A DNA stretch of 64,000 bases, from NCBI RefSeq assembly GCF_011305535.1, contig NZ_CP049906.1, positions 558,001 to 622,000 of the forward strand, given 5' to 3'. Positions 17,615 through 26,087 of the stretch are shown here, piece after piece. The notes under the pieces were generated by a model. It was not told the DNA's origin. It ran no database searches and saw only the letters and a program-made list of their open reading frames with translations. The translations under genes were made by a program, and so were the position numbers. The number at the start of each line of letters is the position of its first letter. Position 1 is the stretch's first letter. This DNA is from Diaphorobacter sp. HDW4B. Its GTDB lineage: Bacteria; Pseudomonadota; Gammaproteobacteria; Burkholderiales; Burkholderiaceae_C.

Positions 17615-18910
17615 TCAGAATCGCGGCTGCTTGCCGGTGAAGGTCGGGTCGTACTTGCGCATCTGGCTCAGGTCATCGCGGTTGCGGATGCCGCAATGCA
17701 GATAGTTGTCGTGAAGACGGGCAAGTGCGACGCGGTCCAGCGTGACGCCAAGGCCCGGCGTGCTCGGCACGCGCAGGCTGCCCTGTTCGAAGGTCAGGCG
17801 ACCGCCTTCGATGACCTCTTCGTCCTGCCATGGGTAATGCGTGTCGCATGCGTAGCTCAGCAAGGGCACGCTGGCGCACAAATGCGTCATCGCCATCAGG
17901 CTGATGCCAAGGTGCGAATTGCTGTGCATGGACAGTCCCATGTCGAAGGTGCGGCACAGCGTGGACAGCTGCTGCGTGGCGCGCAATCCGCCCCAGTAAT
18001 GGTGGTCGCTGAGCACGATCTTCACGGGGCAGCCCATGTCGGCATTGCGGCGGAACTCCGCAAAATCCGTGACCACCATGTTGGTGGCCAGCGGCACGTC
18101 GCACTCGCGTGCCACGGCGGCCATGCCGTCCAGACCCGGAGCGGGATCTTCATAGTATTCGAGCACGCCCTGAAGCTTCTGCACGATCTTCAGGCTCGTG
18201 GCGACGGTCCAGTTGCCATTGGGATCGATGCGCAATGGCGTGCCCGGAAAGGCCTGGGCCAACGCCAGAATGCCATCGGCTTCCTGCTCTGCAGGCAGCG
18301 TGCCGGCCTTGAGCTTGATGCTCTGAAAGCCGTACTGATCGATCATGCGCCGTGCCTGGGTGACCAGTTGCTGCGGATCGAGCGCCTCACCCCATGGGTC
18401 GGGCTCGTAAGGGTGGCCGATGTGTTCCGCATATTTGTAGAACAGATAGGCCGAGAACGGAACGGTTTCGCGAGCGGCTCCGCCCAGAAGATCGACGATG
18501 GGTGCGCCCACAAGCTGTCCCTGCAGATCGAGCATGGCGACTTCGAACGCACTGACGACCTTGGCCACGGTCTTGGAGACGTGGGTGCCGGGAGCCAAAG
18601 AAACTTGTTGCCCCAGGAATTCAGAGGGTGTCAGCGCCTTGGGGGCCACCAGAGCGGCAACGCGGCGCTCCATTTCATTGAGCGCCCATGGTGAAAGGCC
18701 GATCAAGGCGGGAGCAGCTTTGGCGAGCGCTTCCAGCATGGGTTCGTCGCCGTAGCTCTCGTTGATGCCCACGATGCCCGAGGCGGTTTCAATCTCGATG
18801 ATGGATCTCAGCGCCCAAGGTTCGTGGATCCCGGCGGCGTTGAGCAAGGGCGGATCGCGGAAGGCGATGGGCGTGACACGAATATGGCGGATGGCGTGTG
18901 ATGTGTTCAT
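17615..18910 (-). CDS. Glucarate dehydratase-like enolase-superfamily enzyme
   Basis: 431 residues; the ATG at 18910 (MNTSHAIRHIRVTPIAF) is chosen over open sequence further upstream because the promoter and operator of the divergent regulator lie there. Enolase-superfamily residues are present: the KxK pair in QSIKLKAG, metal ligands in LRIDPNGNW and YYEDPAPG, the Asn/Asp region TNMVVTDFAEF and VLSDHHYWGG, and the catalytic His in MHSNSHLGISL. It resembles the GudD/GudX branch but is clearly different from the canonical gudD at 23006-24358. It probably dehydrates glucarate, idarate or a related hexarate. It is first gene of the leftward operon controlled by the divergent GntR regulator. Confidence 0.85.
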   Translation of the reverse strand: MNTSHAIRHIRVTPIAFRDPPLLNAAGIHEPWALRSIIEIETASGIVGINESYGDEPMLEALAKAAPALIGLSPWALNEMERRVAALVAPKALTPSEFLGQQVSLAPGTHVSKTVAKVVSAFEVAMLDLQGQLVGAPIVDLLGGAARETVPFSAYLFYKYAEHIGHPYEPDPWGEALDPQQLVTQARRMIDQYGFQSIKLKAGTLPAEQEADGILALAQAFPGTPLRIDPNGNWTVATSLKIVQKLQGVLEYYEDPAPGLDGMAAVARECDVPLATNMVVTDFAEFRRNADMGCPVKIVLSDHHYWGGLRATQQLSTLCRTFDMGLSMHSNSHLGISLMAMTHLCASVPLLSYACDTHYPWQDEEVIEGGRLTFEQGSLRVPSTPGLGVTLDRVALARLHDNYLHCGIRNRDDLSQMRKYDPTFTGKQPRF

Positions 18911-18945
18911 CGGAGTCGAGTGAAAGAGGACGTTGTCATCGGTTT

Positions 18946-18965
18946 GATGTATGTCGTCAGACAAC
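18946..18965. promoter_or_regulatory. Candidate GntR operator in the divergent hexarate promoter
   Basis: This 20-base segment matches 16 of 20 positions with the reverse complement of the near-palindrome at 19896-19915, upstream of kdgD. It lies between the glucarate dehydratase-like start (18910) and the GntR start, where a FadR-type regulator would repress both. Assigned by sequence comparison within the window. Confidence 0.55.
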
Positions 18966-18977
18966 TGGCAACCGATT

Positions 18978-19796
18978 ATGATGTCTGCCATGTCGCACCC
19001 CTACCCGGAATTACCCGAACAGCCGTTTTCCACTGCCTCAGCGGAGATGCCGTTGCGCGGCAAGGCAGGCCGCAGTGGCCGCAGCCTTGCCAACCTGCTC
19101 TATGAAGAGTTTGAAAACAAGATTCGCCAAGGGCTGCTGCGGGAGGGCGACAAGATGCCCACCGAGTCGGAGCTGGTGCGCAGTTACGACGTGAGTCGCA
19201 CCGTGGTGCGGGAGGCGATTTCCAAGCTGCAGGCATCCGGGCTCGTGGAAACGCGTCATGGCATCGGGACTTTTGTGCGCTCTGCCCGCGACAGCGCCAG
19301 TCTGACGCTCAATGCGCGAGAGCTCAGCGAGTCGGTCGATGTGCTGGCCGTGCTGGAGCTGCGCATCAGTCTGGAGACGGAGGCCGCAGGGCTGGCCGCG
19401 CAACGCCGCACCAGCGAACACCTGCAGCACATGCGCAGCACCCTGCATGCGTTCGAACACAACGCCGCCTCCGATGGCGACACCATCACGCACGATCTGG
19501 CGTTCCATCTGGGCATCGCTCAGGCCACGGGCAACCCGTATTTCAGCGAGATTCTGTCGCACTTCGGGATGATGCTGATTCCGCGCACCCGCATCACATC
19601 GATACAGAAGCCAGGACGAGATCCGGACTATCTGCGTCGTGTGAACCGCGAGCACGAGGAGATCTACAACGCGATCGAGCGGCAGGATGCGGATTCGGCC
19701 CGTGCGGCCATGCGCATTCACCTGACCAACTCACGCGAACGCCTGCGTCTGGCGCAGAAGCACAGCGCCACCCTTGCCTCTCAGGGCTCCACGTAA
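18978..19796 (+). CDS. GntR-family (FadR subfamily) regulator of hexarate genes
   Basis: About 272 residues. In-frame ATGs occur at 18951, 18978, 18981 and 18990; the first would run through the operator, so a later one is preferred. The winged helix is LLYEEFENKIRQGLLREGDKMPTESEL...VSRTVVREAISKLQASG, and the C-terminal FCD ligand domain has the metal-binding pattern HDLAFHLGIAQATGNPYF and REHEEIYNAIERQD. It is divergent from the glucarate dehydratase-like operon and directly precedes kdgD on the same strand. The matching operators at 18946-18965 and 19896-19915 suggest it controls both, with a hexarate or its product as inducer (inference). Confidence 0.9.
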   Translation: MMSAMSHPYPELPEQPFSTASAEMPLRGKAGRSGRSLANLLYEEFENKIRQGLLREGDKMPTESELVRSYDVSRTVVREAISKLQASGLVETRHGIGTFVRSARDSASLTLNARELSESVDVLAVLELRISLETEAAGLAAQRRTSEHLQHMRSTLHAFEHNAASDGDTITHDLAFHLGIAQATGNPYFSEILSHFGMMLIPRTRITSIQKPGRDPDYLRRVNREHEEIYNAIERQDADSARAAMRIHLTNSRERLRLAQKHSATLASQGST

Positions 19797-19895
19797 TCTC
19801 ATTGCGCCCGTGTGGGGCCCGGGCGGTGCCTGGGCTCGGTGTTTTCCCTTGGTTGGCGCACATTTCTGAAATTGCTTGCCCAAAAATTCGATTGA

Positions 19896-19915
19896 GTTGT
19901 ATGATGACGTACAAC
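19896..19915. promoter_or_regulatory. Inverted repeat GTTGTA-N8-TACAAC, candidate GntR operator before kdgD
   Basis: Perfect 6-base arms (19896-19901 and 19910-19915), 45-64 bases upstream of the kdgD ATG, typical size and symmetry for a FadR-type site. A related site lies at 18946-18965. Confidence 0.6.
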
Positions 19916-19959
19916 AACTCACCCACCTGGCGCTTGCGCTATTCAACCAAGGATCACCA

Positions 19960-20877
19960 ATGACCATGTCTCCCCAGCACCTCAAGGATGTGATGAGCTC
20001 CGGCTTGCTGTCATTTCCCCTGACCGACTTTGATGCGGATGGCAATTTCAACGCCAAGGGTTACGCTGCCCGTCTCGAGTGGCTTGCCCCCTATGGCGCC
20101 AGCGCCCTGTTCGCTGCCGGTGGCACGGGCGAATTCTTTTCGCTCGACAGCAAAGAGTACCCGGGCATCATCGAAACGGCAGTGAACACCTGCAGGGGCA
20201 AGGTGCCGATCATTGCGGGTGCGGGCGGCTCGACCCGCTTTGCCATCGAATGCGCTCAGGCCGCTGAAAAGGCAGGCGCGCATGGCATTTTGCTGCTGCC
20301 CCACTATCTGACCGAAGCCAGCCAGGAAGGTCTTGCGGCGCACGTCGAAGCGGTCTGCAAGAGCGTGGATTTCGGCGTCATCATCTACAACCGTGGCATC
20401 AGCCGCTTCAAGCCCGAGACCGTGGCGCGTCTGTGCGAGCGCAACGCGAATCTGGTCGGTTTCAAGGATGGCGTCGGCGACATCGAAGCCATGTCCGCCA
20501 TGTTCCTCACGATGGGTGACCGTCTCGCCTATCTGGGCGGGTTGCCCACTGCCGAGGTGTATGCCGCTGCCTACAAGGCTCTCGGAACGCCCGTGTACTC
20601 GTCGGCCGTCTTCAACTTCATTCCGAAGACCGCCATGGACTTCTACGAGGCAGTGCGTGTTGACGATCATGCGACTCAGCACCGTTTGCTCAAGGACTTC
20701 TTCATGCCTTATCTGAAGATCCGCAACCGTGGCGAAGGCTATGCCGTGAGCATCGTGAAGGCGGGCGCGAAGATCGTTGGCCACGACGCAGGTCCGGTGC
20801 GCTCTCCCCTGTCCGATCTTCATCCGCAGGAAGTCGAAGAACTGGCGGCATTGATCGCCACGCTCGGCCCGCAATAA
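19960..20877 (+). CDS. kdgD: 5-dehydro-4-deoxyglucarate dehydratase (KdgD, DHDPS family)
   Basis: 305 residues; start at 19960 with AAGGAT 6 bases upstream (19949-19954). The N-terminal segment [20 protein letters not shown] and [20 protein letters not shown] are diagnostic of KdgD within the dihydrodipicolinate synthase superfamily. The Schiff-base Lys is in VGFKDGVGD and the catalytic Tyr in VIIYNRGIS. It converts 5-dehydro-4-deoxy-D-glucarate, the product of GarD and GudD, to 2-oxoglutarate semialdehyde with loss of water and CO2. It begins a rightward operon with a Bug receptor, a hydroxyacid dehydrogenase, gudD and the semialdehyde dehydrogenase. Confidence 0.95.
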   Translation: MTMSPQHLKDVMSSGLLSFPLTDFDADGNFNAKGYAARLEWLAPYGASALFAAGGTGEFFSLDSKEYPGIIETAVNTCRGKVPIIAGAGGSTRFAIECAQAAEKAGAHGILLLPHYLTEASQEGLAAHVEAVCKSVDFGVIIYNRGISRFKPETVARLCERNANLVGFKDGVGDIEAMSAMFLTMGDRLAYLGGLPTAEVYAAAYKALGTPVYSSAVFNFIPKTAMDFYEAVRVDDHATQHRLLKDFFMPYLKIRNRGEGYAVSIVKAGAKIVGHDAGPVRSPLSDLHPQEVEELAALIATLGPQ

Positions 20878-20909
20878 GCCGAATCTGTCGGAGCACACAG
20901 CTTGGGCGC

Positions 20910-20930
20910 AGGGGACGGTTCAAGTCCCCT
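20910..20930 (+). other. Intercistronic hairpin (7-bp stem) between kdgD and the Bug gene
   Basis: AGGGGAC and GTCCCCT flank a 7-base loop (GGTTCAA). There is no T-run, so it is not a classical terminator; it may stabilise or process the transcript and lower downstream expression. The loop looks like a tRNA T-loop, but no tRNA body is present. Confidence 0.4.
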
Positions 20931-20955
20931 GTTCACCTCGAACCGGAGACAACGC

Positions 20956-21915
20956 ATGAAAAAAGTTTGGATTGCACTGAGCGCGGCGCTCACCTTCATG
21001 GCCCAGGCGGCAGGCAACTATCCTGACAAGACGGTCAACATCATCGTCCCCTTCCCTGCGGGTGGATCCACCGACACCATCGCGCGCGCGCTGGGCCAGA
21101 AGATGGGCGAAAAGCTGGGGCAGCCGTTCGTGGTCGACAACCGGGCCGGGGCCACGGGCACCATTGGCTCGCTGGCGGTCAAGCGAGCACCAGCCGACGG
21201 CTACACACTGCTGTTCGCATCGCTGGCTCCCTTTGTCGTCACGCCACATCTGATGAAGACGGCACCCTACAACGCGGAGAAGGACTTCGACTACATCTCG
21301 GTGCCGGTCCAGGCTCCCAATGTGCTCGTCGCCGCGCCCCCACAGAAAGCCCGTACCGTGGCGGATGTGATCGCTTTGCTCAAGGCGCAGCCCGGAAAAA
21401 TCAGCTTCGCGAGCTCGGGCAATGGCGCATCGGATCATCTCTCGGCGGAGCTGTTCTGGCAGCAGACGGGCACGTCCGCCATGCATGTCCCCTACAAGGG
21501 CGGTGCCCCCGCCATCAATGATCTGCTGGGTGGACAGGTCGACTTCTCGTTCCAGAACGTCAACGCGGTGCTGTCGCATATCCGGGCGGGCAAGCTCCAT
21601 CCCATTGCCGTGACAGGCGACAAACGCTCCCCTGCGCTTCCAGACGTGCCCACATTGAGCGAGTCGGGCGTCAAAGGCGCAGATGTCTATTCGTGGCAAG
21701 GCCTGGCGGCTCCCAAGGGTCTGCCGACGGATGTGAAAGCCAAGTTGGGACAAGCCGCCATCGACGCCATCCACGACCCAGCCGTCTCCAAGCGCCTGAC
21801 GGAGCAAGGTCTTGAAATCGTGGGAAGCACGCCAGCGGAATTCACCGCGTTCCAGGCCAAGGAAAGTGCGCGTTGGAAGGCGCTGATCCAGAGCCGAAAG
21901 ATCAGCATCGACTGA
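20956..21915 (+). CDS. Bug-family TTT solute receptor
   Basis: 319 residues with a Sec signal MKKVWIALSAALTFMAQAAG; start at 20956 preceded by CGGAGAC. The family blocks NYPDKTVNIIVPFPAGGSTD and MHVPYKGGAPAINDLLGGQV are present. It lies between kdgD and a 2-hydroxyacid dehydrogenase in the rightward hexarate operon, so its ligand is probably glucarate, galactarate or an isomer. This is the third Bug receptor of the window and, like the others, has no membrane partners beside it. Confidence 0.93.
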   Translation: MKKVWIALSAALTFMAQAAGNYPDKTVNIIVPFPAGGSTDTIARALGQKMGEKLGQPFVVDNRAGATGTIGSLAVKRAPADGYTLLFASLAPFVVTPHLMKTAPYNAEKDFDYISVPVQAPNVLVAAPPQKARTVADVIALLKAQPGKISFASSGNGASDHLSAELFWQQTGTSAMHVPYKGGAPAINDLLGGQVDFSFQNVNAVLSHIRAGKLHPIAVTGDKRSPALPDVPTLSESGVKGADVYSWQGLAAPKGLPTDVKAKLGQAAIDAIHDPAVSKRLTEQGLEIVGSTPAEFTAFQAKESARWKALIQSRKISID

Positions 21916-22013
21916 CGCTGATCGAACCAGTGGGCGGAGACTTCACGCGCGCCACTTTTCCGACCATTGGAAGCTTCTCGCACCACAACAAAATCACACA
22001 AGGATTGTCCTGA

Positions 22014-22979
22014 ATGGAAAACGCTCGTCCCCGCCTGCTTCAATTCGGCAAGATGCCATTGGCACAACTGGACATCGATCTGGCGCAGGCCTATGACGTA
22101 CATATCCTCTCGCAAGAGGCGGACCCGGATCGCTTTCTCGCCGAGCATGGCGCGGAGTTCGAACTGGCCGCGACATCGGCCGCCATGGGGCTGCCTGCGC
22201 GGGTGGTGAATGCACTTCCTCATCTCAAATTCGTCAGCAGCTTCGGCGTGGGATTCGATGCGCTGGACAAGGAGTCCTTGCTGCGCCGTGGTGCGCGTGT
22301 GGGATACACGCCCGGCGTGCTCGACGACTGTGTCGCGGACATGGCCTTTGCGCTGTTGCTGGACGCCGCTCGTGGTCTGAGCGAATCGGACCGTTTTGTG
22401 CGGCGCGGCGACTGGGAAAAGTCACGTTTTGGCCTTCGCACACGTGCCAGCGGCAAACGCATCGGCATCTTCGGCATGGGTCGGATCGGCAGCACGGTCG
22501 CTCGCCGGGCGTCGGGCTTCGACATGGAAGTGGCCTATCACAACCGGCGCCCTGTGGAAGCCTCGCCCCATCTCTATTTGCCATCCTTGCTGGAGCTTGC
22601 AAGCTGGTCGGATTTTCTGGTCATCACCGCCGCGGGCGGCGATGCCACACAGCATCTGGTCAATGCCGAAGTGCTGGATGCGCTGGGCCCCGAGGGCATT
22701 CTGATCAATGTGGCGCGCGGCAGTGTCGTGGACGAGGCCGCATTGGTGACCGCATTGCAGGAGCAGCGCATTGCAGGTGCGGGGCTCGATGTTTTCGAAG
22801 ACGAACCGCGCCCCCTGCCCGCTCTGCTGCAGTTGGACAACGTGGTGCTCGCTCCCCACATCGCCAGCGGCACGAACGAAACCCGCCGCGCGATGGCGGA
22901 CCTGACGTTGCAGAACCTGCGGCAGTACTTGGCTACCGGGCGTCCCCTCTCGGAAGTGCCTTGGTCCGCCGCACAGTGA
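22014..22979 (+). CDS. D-isomer-specific 2-hydroxyacid dehydrogenase (NAD(P)-dependent)
   Basis: 321 residues. The nucleotide fold GIFGMGRIGSTVARRASGFDMEVAYHNRR and the catalytic triad are all visible: Arg in INVARGSVVDE, Glu in GLDVFEDEP and His in LAPHIASGTNETRR. This is the pattern of glyoxylate/hydroxypyruvate reductases such as GhrB. In the operon it could reduce glyoxylate, tartronate semialdehyde or a 2-oxo sugar acid, or oxidise a hydroxy acid taken up with the hexarates; the substrate is not fixed by sequence. Confidence 0.9.
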   Translation: MENARPRLLQFGKMPLAQLDIDLAQAYDVHILSQEADPDRFLAEHGAEFELAATSAAMGLPARVVNALPHLKFVSSFGVGFDALDKESLLRRGARVGYTPGVLDDCVADMAFALLLDAARGLSESDRFVRRGDWEKSRFGLRTRASGKRIGIFGMGRIGSTVARRASGFDMEVAYHNRRPVEASPHLYLPSLLELASWSDFLVITAAGGDATQHLVNAEVLDALGPEGILINVARGSVVDEAALVTALQEQRIAGAGLDVFEDEPRPLPALLQLDNVVLAPHIASGTNETRRAMADLTLQNLRQYLATGRPLSEVPWSAAQ

Positions 22980-23005
22980 TCTCCTCTTCTCCTTGAATCC
23001 TTTGA

Positions 23006-24358
23006 ATGATCGAGCCCGCCATGTCCACCACTCCTACCATCACCGAGATCGAAGTCATTCCTGTCGCGGGCCGCGACGGCATGTTGATGAACCTGAGCGG
23101 GGCCCATGCGCCCTTCTTCACGCGCAACATCGTGCTCATCCATGACAGCGCCGGACATACGGGCGTGGGCGAAGTGCCCGGCGGTGAGCCCATCCGCCAG
23201 GCGCTGGAAGACAGCAAGAGCGTTCTGGTCGGCCAATCGATCGGCAATCATCTGCAGCTTCTGCAAAAAGTGCAGAAGGCGCTGGAGGGCCGAGACACCG
23301 GTGGGCGAGGCCTGCAGACCTTCGATCTGCGCATCGGTGTGCACGCGGTCACCGCCGTGGAGTCGGCGCTTCTGGACTTGCTCGGACAGCATCTGGGCGT
23401 TCCGGTGGCGGCGCTTCTGGGGGAAGGCCAGCAACGCGATCGCGTCGAAATGCTGGGCTATCTGTTCTTCGTCGGCCCTACCGACAAAACCGATCTTCCC
23501 TACGTCCGGGCCGGCGAGGACACCAGCGGCACGGACGACTGGACTCAGGTGCGGCACATGACCGCCATGGATCCGGATGCCATCGTGCGTCAGGCCGAAG
23601 CCGCTCACGCACGCTATGGTTTCAACGACTTCAAGCTCAAGGGCGGTGTATTGGCGGGCGAGCAGGAGGTCGACGCCGTGACCGCTTTGGCCAAGCGCTT
23701 CCCCGAGGCACGTGTCACGCTGGACCCTAACGGCGGCTGGCTGCTCAAGGATGCGATTCGCCTGATGCGCGACATGCATGGTGTGCTGGCCTACGCCGAA
23801 GACCCGTGCGGTGCGGAAAACGGATTCTCGGGCCGCGAGATCATGGCCGAGTTCCGGCGTGCCACCGGCCTGCCCACAGCCACCAACATGATCGCGACCG
23901 ACTGGCGGCAGATGGTGCATGCCCTGTCGCTTCAGTCCGTGGACATTCCACTGGCCGACCCCCATTTCTGGACCATGGCGGGTTCCGTGCGCGTGGGCCA
24001 GACCTGCCGCGACTGGGGACTGACCTGGGGCTCGCATTCCAACAACCACTTCGACGTCTCGCTGGCCATGTTCACCCACGTGGCGGCGGCGGTGCCGGGC
24101 AAGGTCACGGCGATCGACACGCACTGGATCTGGCAGGACGGCCAGTACCTGACGCAGAACCCGCTGCAGATCAAAGGCGGATTTGTGGACGTGCCCAAGA
24201 CACCAGGCCTCGGCGTGACCGTGGATCGTGCGGCCCTGCAACGCGCCAACGCGCTGTACATGGAGCACGGACTCGGCGCACGCAACGACGCCATGGCCAT
24301 GCAGTACCTGATCCCCGGCTGGACCTTCGACAACAAGCGGCCATGCATGGTGCGATGA
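23006..24358 (+). CDS. gudD: D-glucarate dehydratase
   Basis: About 450 residues, the usual GudD length. It follows E. coli GudD nearly residue for residue in key regions: [51 protein letters not shown] (KxK), [65 protein letters not shown] (catalytic His) and the terminal [12 protein letters not shown]. It dehydrates D-glucarate (and L-idarate) to 5-dehydro-4-deoxyglucarate using Mg2+. The start could be 23006 or 23021; neither has a strong ribosome-binding site. KdgD and the semialdehyde dehydrogenase encoded in the same operon complete the route. Confidence 0.96.
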   Translation: MIEPAMSTTPTITEIEVIPVAGRDGMLMNLSGAHAPFFTRNIVLIHDSAGHTGVGEVPGGEPIRQALEDSKSVLVGQSIGNHLQLLQKVQKALEGRDTGGRGLQTFDLRIGVHAVTAVESALLDLLGQHLGVPVAALLGEGQQRDRVEMLGYLFFVGPTDKTDLPYVRAGEDTSGTDDWTQVRHMTAMDPDAIVRQAEAAHARYGFNDFKLKGGVLAGEQEVDAVTALAKRFPEARVTLDPNGGWLLKDAIRLMRDMHGVLAYAEDPCGAENGFSGREIMAEFRRATGLPTATNMIATDWRQMVHALSLQSVDIPLADPHFWTMAGSVRVGQTCRDWGLTWGSHSNNHFDVSLAMFTHVAAAVPGKVTAIDTHWIWQDGQYLTQNPLQIKGGFVDVPKTPGLGVTVDRAALQRANALYMEHGLGARNDAMAMQYLIPGWTFDNKRPCMVR

Positions 24359-24380
24359 CTGGTTGACAGACGTTTTTCCC

Positions 24381-24494
24381 ATGCCCGAACGCTGCGCCAA
24401 CCTGACCTTCGGCGGCCCGAAACTCAATCGCCTGTACATGGCCAGCAGTCACTCTCTCTACGCGCTTTATGTGCAAGCCCACGGCGCGGTCTGA
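24381..24494 (+). pseudogene. C-terminal remnant of an SMP-30/gluconolactonase family gene
   Basis: Between gudD and the aldehyde dehydrogenase, a 37-codon open stretch ending in TGA reads PERCANLTFGGPKLNRLYM then ASSHSLYALYVQAHGAV. This is the typical end of SMP-30/gluconolactonase (LRE-like) lactonases. The rest of the gene, about 250 codons, is missing because the sequence upstream is gudD itself. It is a decayed leftover showing that a sugar lactonase gene once stood here; aldaro- or gluconolactone hydrolysis would fit the pathway. Seen directly in the sequence; the family call is from recognition of the tail. Confidence 0.7.
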
Positions 24495-24535
24495 GAGCGT
24501 ATTTCTCCAATCAACGCTACTCTGAACTCACACCC

Positions 24536-25984
24536 ATGTCCCAGCACAACAATCTGATCAATGGCGAATGGACGCCCGGCAAGTCCTATGCTCCCAACCT
24601 CAATCCCAGCAATTTGTCCGAGGTGATCGGTGAGTATGCGCAAGGCGATGCATCCGATGTGGACGCGGCGGTTGTGGCAGCCAATGCGGCGTTTCCGGCC
24701 TGGAGCACATCGGGCATTCAGGCGCGCTCCGATGCGCTCGACAAGATTGGCTCGGAGATCCTGGCGCGCAAGGAAGAGCTCGGTGAGCTGCTTGCTCGCG
24801 AGGAAGGCAAGGTGCGCGGCGAAGCCATTGGCGAAGTCATGCGTGCGGGCCAGATTTTCAAGTTCTTTGCCGGTGAGTGTCTGCGCCTTGCGGGCGAGAC
24901 GCTGCCCTCCGTTCGTCCCGGCATCGGCGTGGAAGTCACGCGCGAGCCCATCGGCGTCGTGGGGCTGATCACGCCTTGGAACTTCCCCATTGCGATTCCT
25001 GCATGGAAGATCGCACCGGCGCTGGCCTTCGGCAATTGCGTGGTCATCAAGCCCGCCGATCTGGTGCCCGGCAGTGCCTGGGCACTTGCCGACATCATTC
25101 ACCGCTCGGGCATTCCTGCGGGCGTGTTCAACCTGGTGATGGGGCGCGGTCGCGTGATCGGCGATGCGTTGGTCAACCATCCTGGAGTGAACGCGATCAG
25201 TTTCACGGGCTCCGTGGGCGTGGGCCGTGGCATCGCGGCGGCTTGCGTGGCATCGGGCAAGAAGGTGCAGCTCGAGATGGGCGGCAAGAACCCGCAGGTC
25301 GTGCTCGACGATGCCGATCTCAAGCAGGCCGTGGAGCTGTCGGCGCAAAGCTGTTTCTATTCCACAGGCCAGCGGTGCACGGCATCGAGCCGCCTGATCG
25401 TGACCGACAAGATCTATCCCGCATTCGTCGAAGCGCTCAAAGCCCGCGTCGAAGCCATCAAGGTCGGCGCGGCGCTGGCGGCGGGCTCGGACATGGGCCC
25501 GGTGGTCAGCCAGTCTCAGCTGGAACAGGATCTGTCGTATGTGGACATCGGCAAGAGCGAAGGTGCACAACTGCTCAGCGGCGGCGCTCGCATTGCCTGC
25601 CACACCGGCAGCGGACACGAAGGCTATTTCATGTCGCCAGCGCTGTTCGCCGACAGCACGCCTGCCATGCGCATCAATCGCGAAGAAATCTTCGGCCCCG
25701 TGGCCAACGTGATCCGCGTGAAGGACTACGAAGAAGCCCTCGCCGTCGCCAACGACACCGAGTTCGGTCTGTCCGCCGGCATTGCGACCACCAGCCTCAA
25801 GTACGCAACGCACTTCAAGCGCCATGTGCAGGCCGGCATGGTGATGGTCAATCTACCGACCGCCGGAGTGGACTACCACGTGCCGTTTGGCGGCCGCAAG
25901 GGCAGCAGCTACGGCCCGCGCGAGCAAGGCCGGTATGCGCAGGAATTCTTCACGACGGTGAAAACAGCCTATACGCTGGCCTGA
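24536..25984 (+). CDS. 2-oxoglutarate semialdehyde dehydrogenase (aldehyde dehydrogenase family)
   Basis: 482 residues. ALDH features: GVVGLITPWNFPIAIP, the cofactor loop SFTGSVGVGRGIA, the general-base Glu in KVQLEMGGKNPQVV, the nucleophilic Cys in STGQRCTASSRL and EIFGPVANVIRV. The sequence is typical of 2,5-dioxopentanoate (alpha-ketoglutaric semialdehyde) dehydrogenases that finish hexarate and pentose oxidation. It oxidises the KdgD product to 2-oxoglutarate with NAD(P)+. It is last gene of the rightward operon and is followed by a strong terminator at 26014-26053. Succinate semialdehyde activity is possible but context favours the larger substrate. Confidence 0.92.
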   Translation: MSQHNNLINGEWTPGKSYAPNLNPSNLSEVIGEYAQGDASDVDAAVVAANAAFPAWSTSGIQARSDALDKIGSEILARKEELGELLAREEGKVRGEAIGEVMRAGQIFKFFAGECLRLAGETLPSVRPGIGVEVTREPIGVVGLITPWNFPIAIPAWKIAPALAFGNCVVIKPADLVPGSAWALADIIHRSGIPAGVFNLVMGRGRVIGDALVNHPGVNAISFTGSVGVGRGIAAACVASGKKVQLEMGGKNPQVVLDDADLKQAVELSAQSCFYSTGQRCTASSRLIVTDKIYPAFVEALKARVEAIKVGAALAAGSDMGPVVSQSQLEQDLSYVDIGKSEGAQLLSGGARIACHTGSGHEGYFMSPALFADSTPAMRINREEIFGPVANVIRVKDYEEALAVANDTEFGLSAGIATTSLKYATHFKRHVQAGMVMVNLPTAGVDYHVPFGGRKGSSYGPREQGRYAQEFFTTVKTAYTLA

Positions 25985-26013
25985 TTTCAGCGTCGCCGCT
26001 GAGTCAGCATGAA

Positions 26014-26053
26014 ACAAAACCCCCGGAGCTTTTGCAGGCTCCGGGGGTTTTGT
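26014..26053. terminator. Bidirectional rho-independent terminator
   Basis: A perfect 16-base inverted repeat (arms 26014-26029 and 26038-26053) with an 8-base loop. The stem has a C5/G5 run and ends in an A-tract on one side and a T-tract on the other. It therefore works for both the rightward aldehyde dehydrogenase operon and the convergent leftward Bug gene. Confidence 0.92.
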
Positions 26054-26087
26054 GTTCTGGGCTCCGACCTTCGATCTCCAATGGGTC

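Noticed and set aside
20910-20930. tRNA T-arm-like sequence (GGTTCAA in a GC-rich stem)
   Set aside because: The 7-bp stem register does not fit a T-arm, and no anticodon or D-arm precedes it; treated as an intercistronic hairpin.
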